NCBI RefSeq assembly: GCF_003937945.1
Contig: NZ_RSEC01000059.1
Location: 105,217-169,216, forward strand
Reading direction: 5' to 3'
DNA from: Amycolatopsis eburnea
Lineage (GTDB): Bacteria; Actinomycetota; Actinomycetes; Mycobacteriales; Pseudonocardiaceae
Length of the DNA stretch: 64,000 nt
A model generated the notes under the pieces. That model saw nothing but the letters and a program-made list of their open reading frames with translations. It had not been told where the DNA came from and searched no databases. Both the position numbers and the translations under genes were made by a program. Positions 31,404 to 38,572 of the stretch are shown here, piece by piece; position 1 is the first letter of the stretch, and each line of letters starts with the position of its first letter.

Positions 31404-32110
31404 GCCTGGCCGGGAAGCAAGTCGTGATCATCGGCGGTGGCTCAGGCATCGGGCGGGAGGTGGCCCGGCGGGCCGCCGCGGCCGGGGCTTCGGTCCACCT
31501 CGGCGGGCGGACGCCGGAGAAGCTGGCGGCGGCGGCCGGGGAGATCGGCGGGACCTGGCAGGTCGTCGACACCACCGACCAGGACTCCCTGGCAGCGTTC
31601 TTCGGCGCCCTCGACCGCGTCGACCACCTCTTCACGCCCGGCGCGTCCTACACGGTCGGGCCGCTGCGGGAGCTGAGCGACTCCGACGCGGCCAGCCCGT
31701 TCGTGACGAAGTTCTGGGGCCAGTACCACGCCGTCAAGCACGTGGTCCCGAAGCTGGCGCCCGACGCGTCGATCGTGCTGGTGTCCGGCGCGGCGAGCGT
31801 TCGTCCGCCGGGCGCCGCGCCCGCGTACGTCGCTTGCAACGCCGCTGTCGAGGGGCTCGGCCGGGGGCTCGCGGTCGAGCTGGCACCGATCCGGGTGAAC
31901 GTCGTAGCGCCGGGGACCATCGACGGCGACCTGTGGGCCGCGCGGCCCGCCGCCGTGCGGGAGGCGAGCTTCGGCCAGTACTCGCGGGACACGCTGCTGC
32001 ACCGCGTCGGCAAGGAGTCCGAAGTGGCCGACGCGGTGCTGTACCTGTTCGGCAGCACGTACACCACGGGGTCGACGCTCTACCCCGACGGCGGGTACGC
32101 GCTGCGCTGA
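31400..32110 (+). CDS. Short-chain dehydrogenase/reductase with altered active site
   Basis: 236 residues. The Rossmann motif is GGGSGIG (residues 12-18). The active-site region reads VSGAASVRPPGAAPAYVACN: the Ser and Tyr are in place, but the lysine of YxxxK is Asn. That lysine normally lowers the tyrosine pKa and binds NAD(P) ribose, so activity may be reduced or different. The C-terminal YTTGSTLYPDGGYAL is typical SDR. It is translationally coupled to DUF917 copy 2 and followed 21 bases later by copy 3, so it belongs to the same pathway. Confidence 0.9.
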   Translation: MSLAGKQVVIIGGGSGIGREVARRAAAAGASVHLGGRTPEKLAAAAGEIGGTWQVVDTTDQDSLAAFFGALDRVDHLFTPGASYTVGPLRELSDSDAASPFVTKFWGQYHAVKHVVPKLAPDASIVLVSGAASVRPPGAAPAYVACNAAVEGLGRGLAVELAPIRVNVVAPGTIDGDLWAARPAAVREASFGQYSRDTLLHRVGKESEVADAVLYLFGSTYTTGSTLYPDGGYALR

Positions 32111-32131
32111 GCTCGTCTACTGTGGTCAGTC

Positions 32132-33199
32132 ATGCGCATCACGGCCGGTGACGTGGCCGCCCTCGAACGCGGGGTGGCCCTGCTCGGGTCCGGCGGTGGC
32201 GGGGACACCGTCACCGCCGCCGTGCTGCTGCGCCGGCTGCTCTCCGACGGCGGCGCGCTCGAAGTTTCCCCGGTGGCGGAGCTGGCCCCGGCGGCCCGGG
32301 TGGTGCCGGTCGGCGTCGTCGGCGCCACGGCGGCGTTCACCGAGAAGCTGCCCGGCGGGGACGAGTTCGCGGCCGCGGTGGCCGCCGTCGAACGGTGGAC
32401 CGGTGCGCGCGCCGACGCGCTGATGTCCATCGAGATCGGCGGCCTCAACGGGCTGCCGCTGGTCGTGGCGGATCAACTGGGTCTGGGGTACGTCGACGCC
32501 GACCTTTCGGGCCGCGGATTGCCCCGGCTCGACCAGTTCTCCGTCGCGGCGACGGGCCGCGGGATCGCGCCGGCCGCGCTGGCCGAACCCGGCGGTCAGG
32601 TGGTGGTGCTGGCGGCCGGGTCCGACGCCGTCATCGAGCGGGGGACCCGCGCGTTCCTGGCCGGTTCCGGCGGCTGGGCGGCGTTCGCCCTCGCGCCCAT
32701 CCCGGCCGGGGAACTGGCCGGGTGCGCGGTGCCGGGCACGACGAGCGGTGCGCTGGCCCTCGGCCGCCGCGTGCTGGCGGCGGGGGAGAGCCCGGCGCGC
32801 GCGGCGCTCGAGGCGGCGCTGGACGGCTCGGTGCTGGGCCGCGGCCGGGTCCTCGAAGTCGCCCGGCACGTCGGGCCGGGCCAGCACGGCAGCCCGGGCT
32901 TCGGCCGCGGCAGCGTCACGCTCGCCGACCACCGCGACGGCGCCCTGCTGCGACTGGAAATGGAGAACGAATACCTGCTGGCTTTGCGCGACGGCGCGCC
33001 GGTGGCGTCCACCCCGGACGTGCTGTCGGTGCTCGACCACTGCACCGGCGTCCCGGTGCCGTGCGACGCGATCCGCGCGGGCGTGGAGGTCGACGTGGTC
33101 CGCCTGGCGGCGGCGCCGTTCTGGACCGACCCGCGCTGGCTGCCGGTGGTCCGCCCCCGCGCGTACGGCATCGACTCCGACCCGGTGGGACTCCCGTGA
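32132..33199 (+). CDS. DUF917 family protein, copy 3 (divergent)
   Basis: 355 residues. It shares the family N-terminus (ITAGDVAALERGVALLGSGG, GGDTV) and overall plan with the two upstream copies but is more divergent. The motif corresponding to MGAPT is VVGATAAFTEKLPGG, and VDADGMGRAFPE becomes VDADLSGRGLPRLD. It may be a non-equivalent subunit or act on a different substrate. It starts at an ATG 21 bases after the SDR and is followed by a block of repeats, then the PucR-type regulator. Confidence 0.88.
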   Translation: MRITAGDVAALERGVALLGSGGGGDTVTAAVLLRRLLSDGGALEVSPVAELAPAARVVPVGVVGATAAFTEKLPGGDEFAAAVAAVERWTGARADALMSIEIGGLNGLPLVVADQLGLGYVDADLSGRGLPRLDQFSVAATGRGIAPAALAEPGGQVVVLAAGSDAVIERGTRAFLAGSGGWAAFALAPIPAGELAGCAVPGTTSGALALGRRVLAAGESPARAALEAALDGSVLGRGRVLEVARHVGPGQHGSPGFGRGSVTLADHRDGALLRLEMENEYLLALRDGAPVASTPDVLSVLDHCTGVPVPCDAIRAGVEVDVVRLAAAPFWTDPRWLPVVRPRAYGIDSDPVGLP

Positions 33200-33217
33200 C
33201 CGCGCGGCCCCCAGCGC

Positions 33218-33294
33218 CCCAATGTGGCGTTGGTTGCGTCCAGCGCACCCAATGTGGCGTTCGGTGCGTCCAGCGCACCGAACGCCACATTGGG
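33218..33294. repeat. 30-bp tandem unit with a 21-bp inverted repeat
   Basis: A 30-bp unit containing AATGTGGCGTT occurs twice in tandem (33218-33247, 33248-33277, few differences). The second copy is also the left arm of a perfect 21-bp inverted repeat (33248-33268 with 33274-33294, 5-base loop). It fills the gap between DUF917 copy 3 and the regulator gene. Confidence 0.88.
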
Positions 33295-33317
33295 GCGCAT
33301 GGCGGGAGGGGGCTCCC

Positions 33318-34799
33318 GTGAGCCTGCGGCGGGTGCTCGCGTTGCCGGGCTGGGCGGAGCACGTCCGGGTGGTCGCCGGCGCGGCCGGGCTCGACCGTCC
33401 ACTCGCGACGGTTCAGGCCACTTTGGACGCTTCGCGGACGCCGGTGGCCGGCGAGCTGACCGTCGTCGTCCGGCCGGTCGCCGGGACCGACTGGCGGATC
33501 GACGCCCTGCTGCGCCGGTGCGCCGACGCCGGGGCTGCCGCGGTGCTGCTGCCCGGCGCCGCGCCGCTCACCGCGTCGCGCCTGCTCGCCGACCGCCTGG
33601 CCGTGCCGCTGCTGGGCACCGGCGCGTCGCCGCTGGACCTGCTCGTCGAGGCCCGGCTGCTGCTCGCGGCACCCGAACTGGACCGCGCCGAGCTGCTGCT
33701 GGCCACCCACCGCGCGCTCGGCGACCGGCTGCGCCCGCCGGAGGAGGTCGTCGCGGTGCTGCGGCGGCTGCTGCGGTCCCCGGTCGCCGTGCTGGACGAC
33801 CGCGGCGCGCCGCTGGCAGGCGAAGTCACCGGGCGCGTCCGGCTCGACGAGCCGGTCCCGCAGCGCACCGACCTCGACGACGGCGTGCTGGTGGCCCATC
33901 CGGTGCTGCTGCAGCGCCCGGCGCTGTGGCTGGCGGCCGAGCTGCGGGGGACCGAAGCCGCCCGCGCCGACGTCGTCCCGCCCGCGCTCGCGGTGGCCGC
34001 CGGCGCGCTCCAGCGCTGGCTGCTGGCCAACCGGCTGGAGCTGGAGCGGGACGCGCGGTCGCGCACGGCGTTGCTCGGCGACCTGCTGCGCCTGGACACC
34101 GAGCCCGGCGCGGACCTGCGCCGCCGGGTCGCGGACGCCGGCTGGCGGCTCGGCGGCTGGCACGTCGGGCTGCACATCGGCGTCCCCGCGGCGGTCGACA
34201 CCGTGGCCCGCACCCAGGACGTGGTGCGCGCGCTGCGGGCGGAGGACGTCGAGGCGGTGGTCGTGGAGCACGGCGACGGCTGGACCGGCTGGGTCACCTT
34301 CGACCACGAGCCGACCGCGGCCCGCGTCCGGTCGCTGGCGACCCGGCTGCAGGCGGCGCACCGGACGCTCCACCTGGGCGCGCACATGGGCGTCGGCCGG
34401 CCGCACGCGCGCCCGGAAGGCCTCGCGGCGACGGTCGCGGAAGCCCGCGACGCGGCCCGGCTCGCCGCGACTCGGCCGGAAACCGGGCACTTCCTGCACG
34501 TCGACCAGCTCGGCATGGCCCAGCTGCTGCTCGAGTGGACCCGCACGGACACGTTCGAGCCGGCCGCGCGGGCACTGATCGCCCCGCTGCTGGACGCCCC
34601 GGGCGACCTGGTCCGCACCCTGGCGGCGTACCTGGACGCGGAGTCGTCCCTCGCCGAGACGGCCACGGTGCTGGGCGTGCACCGCAACACCGTGGCCGCG
34701 CGGGTGGCGCGGATTTCGCAGCTGCTCGGCGTGGACCTGTCCCGCCCGGACGAGCGGCTGGCCCTGCACCTCGCGTCCCGGGCGGTGACGCTGGACTAG
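33318..34799 (+). CDS. PucR/CdaR family transcriptional regulator
   Basis: 493 residues. The N-terminal PucR-type domain (RRVLALPGWAEHVRVVAGAAG onward) covers about the first 130 residues. A GGDEF-like/CdaR middle region follows (LGAHMGVGRPHARPEGLAAT, VAEARDAARLAA). The C-terminal HTH_30 reads SLAETATVLGVHRNTVAARV, then ARISQLLGVDL. PucR proteins control purine and related catabolism. The position after the permease-HyuA-DUF917 genes suggests it controls them. The GTG at 33318 has GGGAGG about 8 bases upstream. The last four bases (CTAG) are shared with the convergent gene. Confidence 0.92.
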   Translation: MSLRRVLALPGWAEHVRVVAGAAGLDRPLATVQATLDASRTPVAGELTVVVRPVAGTDWRIDALLRRCADAGAAAVLLPGAAPLTASRLLADRLAVPLLGTGASPLDLLVEARLLLAAPELDRAELLLATHRALGDRLRPPEEVVAVLRRLLRSPVAVLDDRGAPLAGEVTGRVRLDEPVPQRTDLDDGVLVAHPVLLQRPALWLAAELRGTEAARADVVPPALAVAAGALQRWLLANRLELERDARSRTALLGDLLRLDTEPGADLRRRVADAGWRLGGWHVGLHIGVPAAVDTVARTQDVVRALRAEDVEAVVVEHGDGWTGWVTFDHEPTAARVRSLATRLQAAHRTLHLGAHMGVGRPHARPEGLAATVAEARDAARLAATRPETGHFLHVDQLGMAQLLLEWTRTDTFEPAARALIAPLLDAPGDLVRTLAAYLDAESSLAETATVLGVHRNTVAARVARISQLLGVDLSRPDERLALHLASRAVTLD

Positions 34800-36409
34800 T
34801 CGTCGTCCCCGCCGCCGGTGACGTTGCCGATGCTGGCGGGCACGCCCTTGATCATGTCGACGACGGTCTTGCCCGCCAGGCCCGACTTGCCGAACCACGG
34901 GTCGGTCATGACCTTGATGGCCGACTCGAACCTTTCGGCGCCTTCCTTGCCGAAGAGCTTGCCCAGTTCGTGCACGGAGAAGTTGGAGATCTTGTCGAAC
35001 TTCTGCATGATCTCGGGGGTTACGCCGTCCACTTGGGACAGTTTGTTCTTGATGACGTCGGTCATCTGATCGGTGAAGGGCTTGTGCGGCTTGGGATCGG
35101 GGGCCGGGGTGGGGTCCGGTTTCGGGTCCGGCTTGGGCTCCGGGGTGGCCGAGGACGAGGAGGGCGCGGGCTCGGGCTTGGGGTCCGGTTTCGGCTCGGG
35201 CTTGGGCTCGGGCGTCGCCGAGGATGAGGAGGGCGCGGGCTCCGGCTTGGGCTCGGGCTTGGGGTCCGGCTTGGGTTCGGGTTTCGGTTCGGGCGTCGCC
35301 GAGGATGAGGACGGCGCGGGTTCGGGCTTGGGGTCCGGTTTCGGTTCCGGAGTGGTGTCGGGTTTGGGTTCGGGTTTCGGTTCCGGCGTCGCGGAGGACG
35401 GGGTGGTGTCGGGCTTGGGTTCGGGCGTCGCCGAGGATGAGGAGGGCGCGGGCTCCGGCTTGGGCTCGGGCTTCGGCTCGGGCGTGGCCGAGGACGGGGT
35501 GGTGTCGGGTTTGGGGTCCGGCTTCGGCTCGGGTTTCGGTTCCGGCGTCGCCGAAGTCGGCTTGGGGTCCGGCTTCGGGGCCGGAGTCGCGTCCGGTTTC
35601 GGGGTGGGCGTCGGCGTGAGGCTGCTCGACGGGGGTTTGACCGCCGCCAGGTCGTCGCCTGCCTTGCCCATCTTCGTCAGGGCCTGCAGCAGGTCGCCGA
35701 GCTTCTTCGCCAGCTGGGCGAGCTTCGCGCCGATCTTGCCGAGGGCCGTGGCCACCGTGCCGATGGTCGTGCCGATGAAGATGGCGATCGACGCGCCGAA
35801 CGTCACCGGGGCGAGGGCCGCCGCGATCAGGGCGCCCTTGATGATCGTCGCGAGGAGCATCGCGATCAGGTCGCGCAGGATGCCGCGGAAGGCGCCGACG
35901 ATGCCGCCCGCGATCTTCATGTTCTTGCCGGCCTGGTCGAGGTACCAGCCGAGGGAACCCAGCTGCTCGGTGACCGCGTCCATGTCCTTCTTGAACTGGT
36001 CCGCGGCGTTGCCGCTCCACTCCTTCAGCAGTGTGTCGAGCGCCTGCTGGTGCTGCGCCGACCACTCCTCGAGCTTCTTCTTCTCCGCGGAAAGCGCTTC
36101 ACTGGCCGCCGCGATGCCGATCGGGTCGCCCATCAGGATGTCCAGCGGCCAGCGCAGGATCGTGATGTGCTCGATGAGCCAGCCGATCCCCGCCGTGAGC
36201 AGGCTGCCGATCGGGTCGAGCACGAGGCCGATCGTCTCCAGCGCCATGCCCGCCGAGCCGATGCCGATCGCGACCTTGTCGTTCTCCTTGACGGCCTTGT
36301 CGAGGCCGATCGCCGCCTCGAAGAAGCCCGCGCCGGCCGATGCGTTGTCGCTGTTGAACAGTTCCGAGCCGTGGAGGCTGACGTCCTTGCTCTGGTAGTC
36401 GTCGCCCAC
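34796..36409 (-). CDS. Large WXG100-like type VII-associated protein with Pro/Lys/Glu-rich stalk
   Basis: 537 residues without a Sec signal. Residues 1-270 are helical and include an ESX-type pattern (LLKEWSGNAADQFKKDMDAV, with W-x-G) and hydrophobic stretches (FGASIAIFIGTTIGTVATAL). Residues about 270-455 are a low-complexity stalk of SATPEPKPEPKPDPKP-like units interrupted by PAPSSSS blocks. The C-terminal 80 residues form a separate helical domain (TDQMTDVIKNKLSQVDGVTP). It is the last gene of a trio with YbaB-like and EspC-like genes, an arrangement typical of actinobacterial type VII substrates. The start overlaps the upstream stop by one base. Confidence 0.8.
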   Translation of the reverse strand: MGDDYQSKDVSLHGSELFNSDNASAGAGFFEAAIGLDKAVKENDKVAIGIGSAGMALETIGLVLDPIGSLLTAGIGWLIEHITILRWPLDILMGDPIGIAAASEALSAEKKKLEEWSAQHQQALDTLLKEWSGNAADQFKKDMDAVTEQLGSLGWYLDQAGKNMKIAGGIVGAFRGILRDLIAMLLATIIKGALIAAALAPVTFGASIAIFIGTTIGTVATALGKIGAKLAQLAKKLGDLLQALTKMGKAGDDLAAVKPPSSSLTPTPTPKPDATPAPKPDPKPTSATPEPKPEPKPDPKPDTTPSSATPEPKPEPKPEPAPSSSSATPEPKPDTTPSSATPEPKPEPKPDTTPEPKPDPKPEPAPSSSSATPEPKPEPKPDPKPEPKPEPAPSSSSATPEPKPEPKPDPKPEPAPSSSSATPEPKPDPKPDPTPAPDPKPHKPFTDQMTDVIKNKLSQVDGVTPEIMQKFDKISNFSVHELGKLFGKEGAERFESAIKVMTDPWFGKSGLAGKTVVDMIKGVPASIGNVTGGGDDD

Positions 36410-36723
36410 TAGTCGAACCTCACGATCGAGTTCACGGCGTCCTCTTCACCCGACTGGTAGCGCTTCGCGGCCTCGGTGACCTTGTCGGCGAACTCGCCGA
36501 TGGTCTTCGAGTAGGCGTCGAACTGGTGCCGCGCCTTGTCCGTCCAGGCGCTCGCGCCCGCGGCCATCAGCTGGCACGCCGGGTTGATGCCGAACATGCC
36601 CGGGTCGCAGACCATGCCGCCGACCAGGTCGGACGTGCTCTTGAGGTTGCTCTGCAGCTCGTCGAGGTGCTTGCCGAAGGTGGCCAGGGGCTCCGAAGAG
36701 ACCTTGAAGCCGCCGCCGCTCAC
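36409..36723 (-). CDS. EspC-like type VII secretion-associated protein
   Basis: A 104-residue helical protein resembling the EspC/ESX-1 family (PF10824-like): GGGFKVSSEPLATFGKHLDE, then SDLVGGMVCDPGMFG and FDAYSKTIGEFADKVTEAA. The GTG at 36723 overlaps the YbaB-like stop (GTGA) and its stop overlaps the next start, so all three genes are coupled. It is likely to be secreted or to act as a partner of the large WXG100-like protein. No EccA-E/MycP apparatus genes are in the window. Confidence 0.82.
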   Translation of the reverse strand: MSGGGFKVSSEPLATFGKHLDELQSNLKSTSDLVGGMVCDPGMFGINPACQLMAAGASAWTDKARHQFDAYSKTIGEFADKVTEAAKRYQSGEEDAVNSIVRFD

Positions 36724-37226
36724 CAGGGGTTCGATTCGTCGTCGAGGTGGTCGTCGGCCGGGGGACGGCGACGCGGTGCGGACGGCGGCGCCGGCGGGCG
36801 CGGCGGTGCGGGCGGCGGGGTCCGCTCCGGTTCGGCCGCGCTCTCGGGTGCCGCGAAGTCGCCGTCCGGTGGCGGGTCCGGCGGCAGGAAGGACCGGACC
36901 ATGTCGGTCGACTCGCCGTCGCCGTTGATGGTCGCGAAGGAGTCGGCGACGGCGCGGGCGGTCTGGCGCTGGGCGTCGCGCACCGCGCCCATGATCGCCT
37001 TGGTCAGCCGCGCCGGGCCCAGTTCGCACGCGCGGTGCCCGAGCTCGAGGTTCGTCAGCGCGCCGTTCGGGGCGAGGGTCACGGTGACCGCGCCGTCGCG
37101 GGTGCGGACCGTGGCCCCGGCGGCGGAAATCGCTTCGTTCAGCGCCGCGGCCTTCGACTGCATTTCCCGGACCTGCCGTTCGAGCAGCAGCTGGAAGTCT
37201 TCACCTGGCCCCAAGTTCGGTTGCAC
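36720..37226 (-). CDS. YbaB/EbfC family protein of a type VII-type operon
   Basis: 168 residues. The N-terminal 100 residues match the YbaB DNA-binding family fold (FQLLLERQVREMQSKAAALN, VTVTLAPNGALTNLELG). The C-terminal 60 residues are Pro-rich (PPPAPPRPPAPP). YbaB-like proteins with proline tails frequently precede EspC- and WXG100-type genes in Pseudonocardiaceae; whether they bind DNA or act as chaperones there is unknown. The GTG at 37226 is supported by GAGGAGG 7 bases upstream. It is the first gene of the trio. Confidence 0.82.
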   Translation of the reverse strand: MQPNLGPGEDFQLLLERQVREMQSKAAALNEAISAAGATVRTRDGAVTVTLAPNGALTNLELGHRACELGPARLTKAIMGAVRDAQRQTARAVADSFATINGDGESTDMVRSFLPPDPPPDGDFAAPESAAEPERTPPPAPPRPPAPPSAPRRRPPADDHLDDESNPW

Positions 37227-37403
37227 GAATTCGCCTCCTCGAGACGGGGATCGGGCCGGCGCCCGTGATCCGGCCAGGCTAGCGCACCCCGGACGTTCAT
37301 CCGGTGCTTGCCGGACATATGCCTGGATGACTCCCCGAAGTTGCCCGCGAATGCCCCCCGATCGGGTTGACCCGGACCGCGCTCCGGGTTGCACGATCGA
37401 GTC

Positions 37404-38420
37404 ATGACCGAACTGGACGACTACCGGCCGCTGGGCCGTTCCGGGCTGCGCGTTTCGCCGCTCGCGCTCGGCGCGATGACCTTCGGTACCGGCCCCCTGT
37501 GCGCCGACGACGACACCGCCCGCAAGGTCTTCCGCGCCTACACCGAGCGCGGCGGCAACTTCGTCGACACCGCCGACAACTACAGCGCCGGGCGCAGCGA
37601 GGAGCTGGTCGGCGAGTTCCTCCGCGACGTCGAGCGCGACGACGTCGTGCTCGCGACCAAGTACTCCGGGCCCGGGTTCCGCGACGGCAGGCCGCACTCC
37701 GATCCCCGCCGCCGCAGCAACGGCCGCAAGAACATGGTCGCCTCGCTGGAAGCGTCGCTGCGCCGGCTCGGCGTCGACCACGTCGACCTGTACTGGCTGC
37801 ACATCTGGGACGGCTTCACCCCGGCGGAGGAGGTCGTGGCGGCGTTCGACGACCTCGTGCGGGCCGGCAAGATCCGCGCGGCCGGCCTCAGCGACGTCCC
37901 GGCGTGGTACGCGACGAAGGCCGCGATGCTCGGCGGGCCGCCGGTGACGGCGCTGCAGCTGGAGTACTCCCTGATCGAGCGCGCGATCGAGGCCGAGTTC
38001 GTGCCGCTGGCGCGGGAGTTCGGCATCGCGATCCAGCCGTGGGGCGCGATCGGCGGCGGCTTCCTCACCGGCAAGTACACCCGCGACGGCGGGGGCACCG
38101 GCCGGCTCGCCGCCCCGGGCGACGCCGGTCTCCGCGCCTCGCCCGGGAACCGCTGGGCGGTGCTGGACGCGGTCCGCGACGTCGCGGCCGAGGTCGGCGC
38201 GACCCCGGCCCAGGTGGCGCTGCACTGGGTGACGCGCCGCCCGGCGATGCCCGCCCCGCTGATCGGCGCGCGGTCACCCGAGCAGCTGGCCGAAACCCTG
38301 GGCGCGCTGACGCTCGAGGTGACCGGCGCCCAGCTCGACCGGCTGACCGAGGTGAGCGCGCCGGAACTGCCCTTCCCGCACGGCATCCTGGCGCGGCTCA
38401 ACGCCGGCCTGCCGCACTGA
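37404..38420 (+). CDS. Aldo/keto reductase
   Basis: 338 residues of the AKR family in the Tas/YajO-like group: YRPLGRSGLRVSPLALGAMTF at the start, the catalytic Tyr in FVDTADNYSAGRSE, a catalytic Lys in LATKYSGPG, and an NADPH-binding end (PLIGARSPEQLAETL). It reduces carbonyl compounds; the substrate is unknown. I start at the ATG at 37404. It is divergent from the type VII trio and convergent with the GH15 gene, with a palindromic repeat between the last two. Confidence 0.93.
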   Translation: MTELDDYRPLGRSGLRVSPLALGAMTFGTGPLCADDDTARKVFRAYTERGGNFVDTADNYSAGRSEELVGEFLRDVERDDVVLATKYSGPGFRDGRPHSDPRRRSNGRKNMVASLEASLRRLGVDHVDLYWLHIWDGFTPAEEVVAAFDDLVRAGKIRAAGLSDVPAWYATKAAMLGGPPVTALQLEYSLIERAIEAEFVPLAREFGIAIQPWGAIGGGFLTGKYTRDGGGTGRLAAPGDAGLRASPGNRWAVLDAVRDVAAEVGATPAQVALHWVTRRPAMPAPLIGARSPEQLAETLGALTLEVTGAQLDRLTEVSAPELPFPHGILARLNAGLPH

Positions 38421-38480
38421 GTCCACTGTGGATGGTGCCGGGTCCGCAGGGCCGGCGACTTCGCCGGAGCCCTGGGCGGG

Positions 38481-38539
38481 GATGTCGTGAAAGGGTCGTT
38501 CATGTCGTCTGGCGAGGTGAACGACCCTTTCATGACATC
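38481..38539. repeat. Palindromic repeat element, copy 2
   Basis: A 59-bp inverted repeat with 22-base arms (one mismatch, which would pair as G-U in RNA) around a 15-base centre. It lies between the convergent aldo/keto reductase and GH15 genes, where a bidirectional terminator would be expected. Confidence 0.88.
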
Positions 38540-38572
38540 GCGGGCCGACCCGGGGCCGGTCCACATCGGACC

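Noticed and set aside
35090..35640. Regular short repeats that might suggest a CRISPR array or satellite DNA
   Set aside because: They encode the PKPEPKPDPKP stalk in frame, with no conserved repeat-spacer structure.
32916..36065. A 1049-residue minus-strand open frame through the PucR and WXG100-like genes
   Set aside because: It crosses two real genes on different strands and shows no domain; its repeats are the shadow of the Pro/Lys/Glu stalk.
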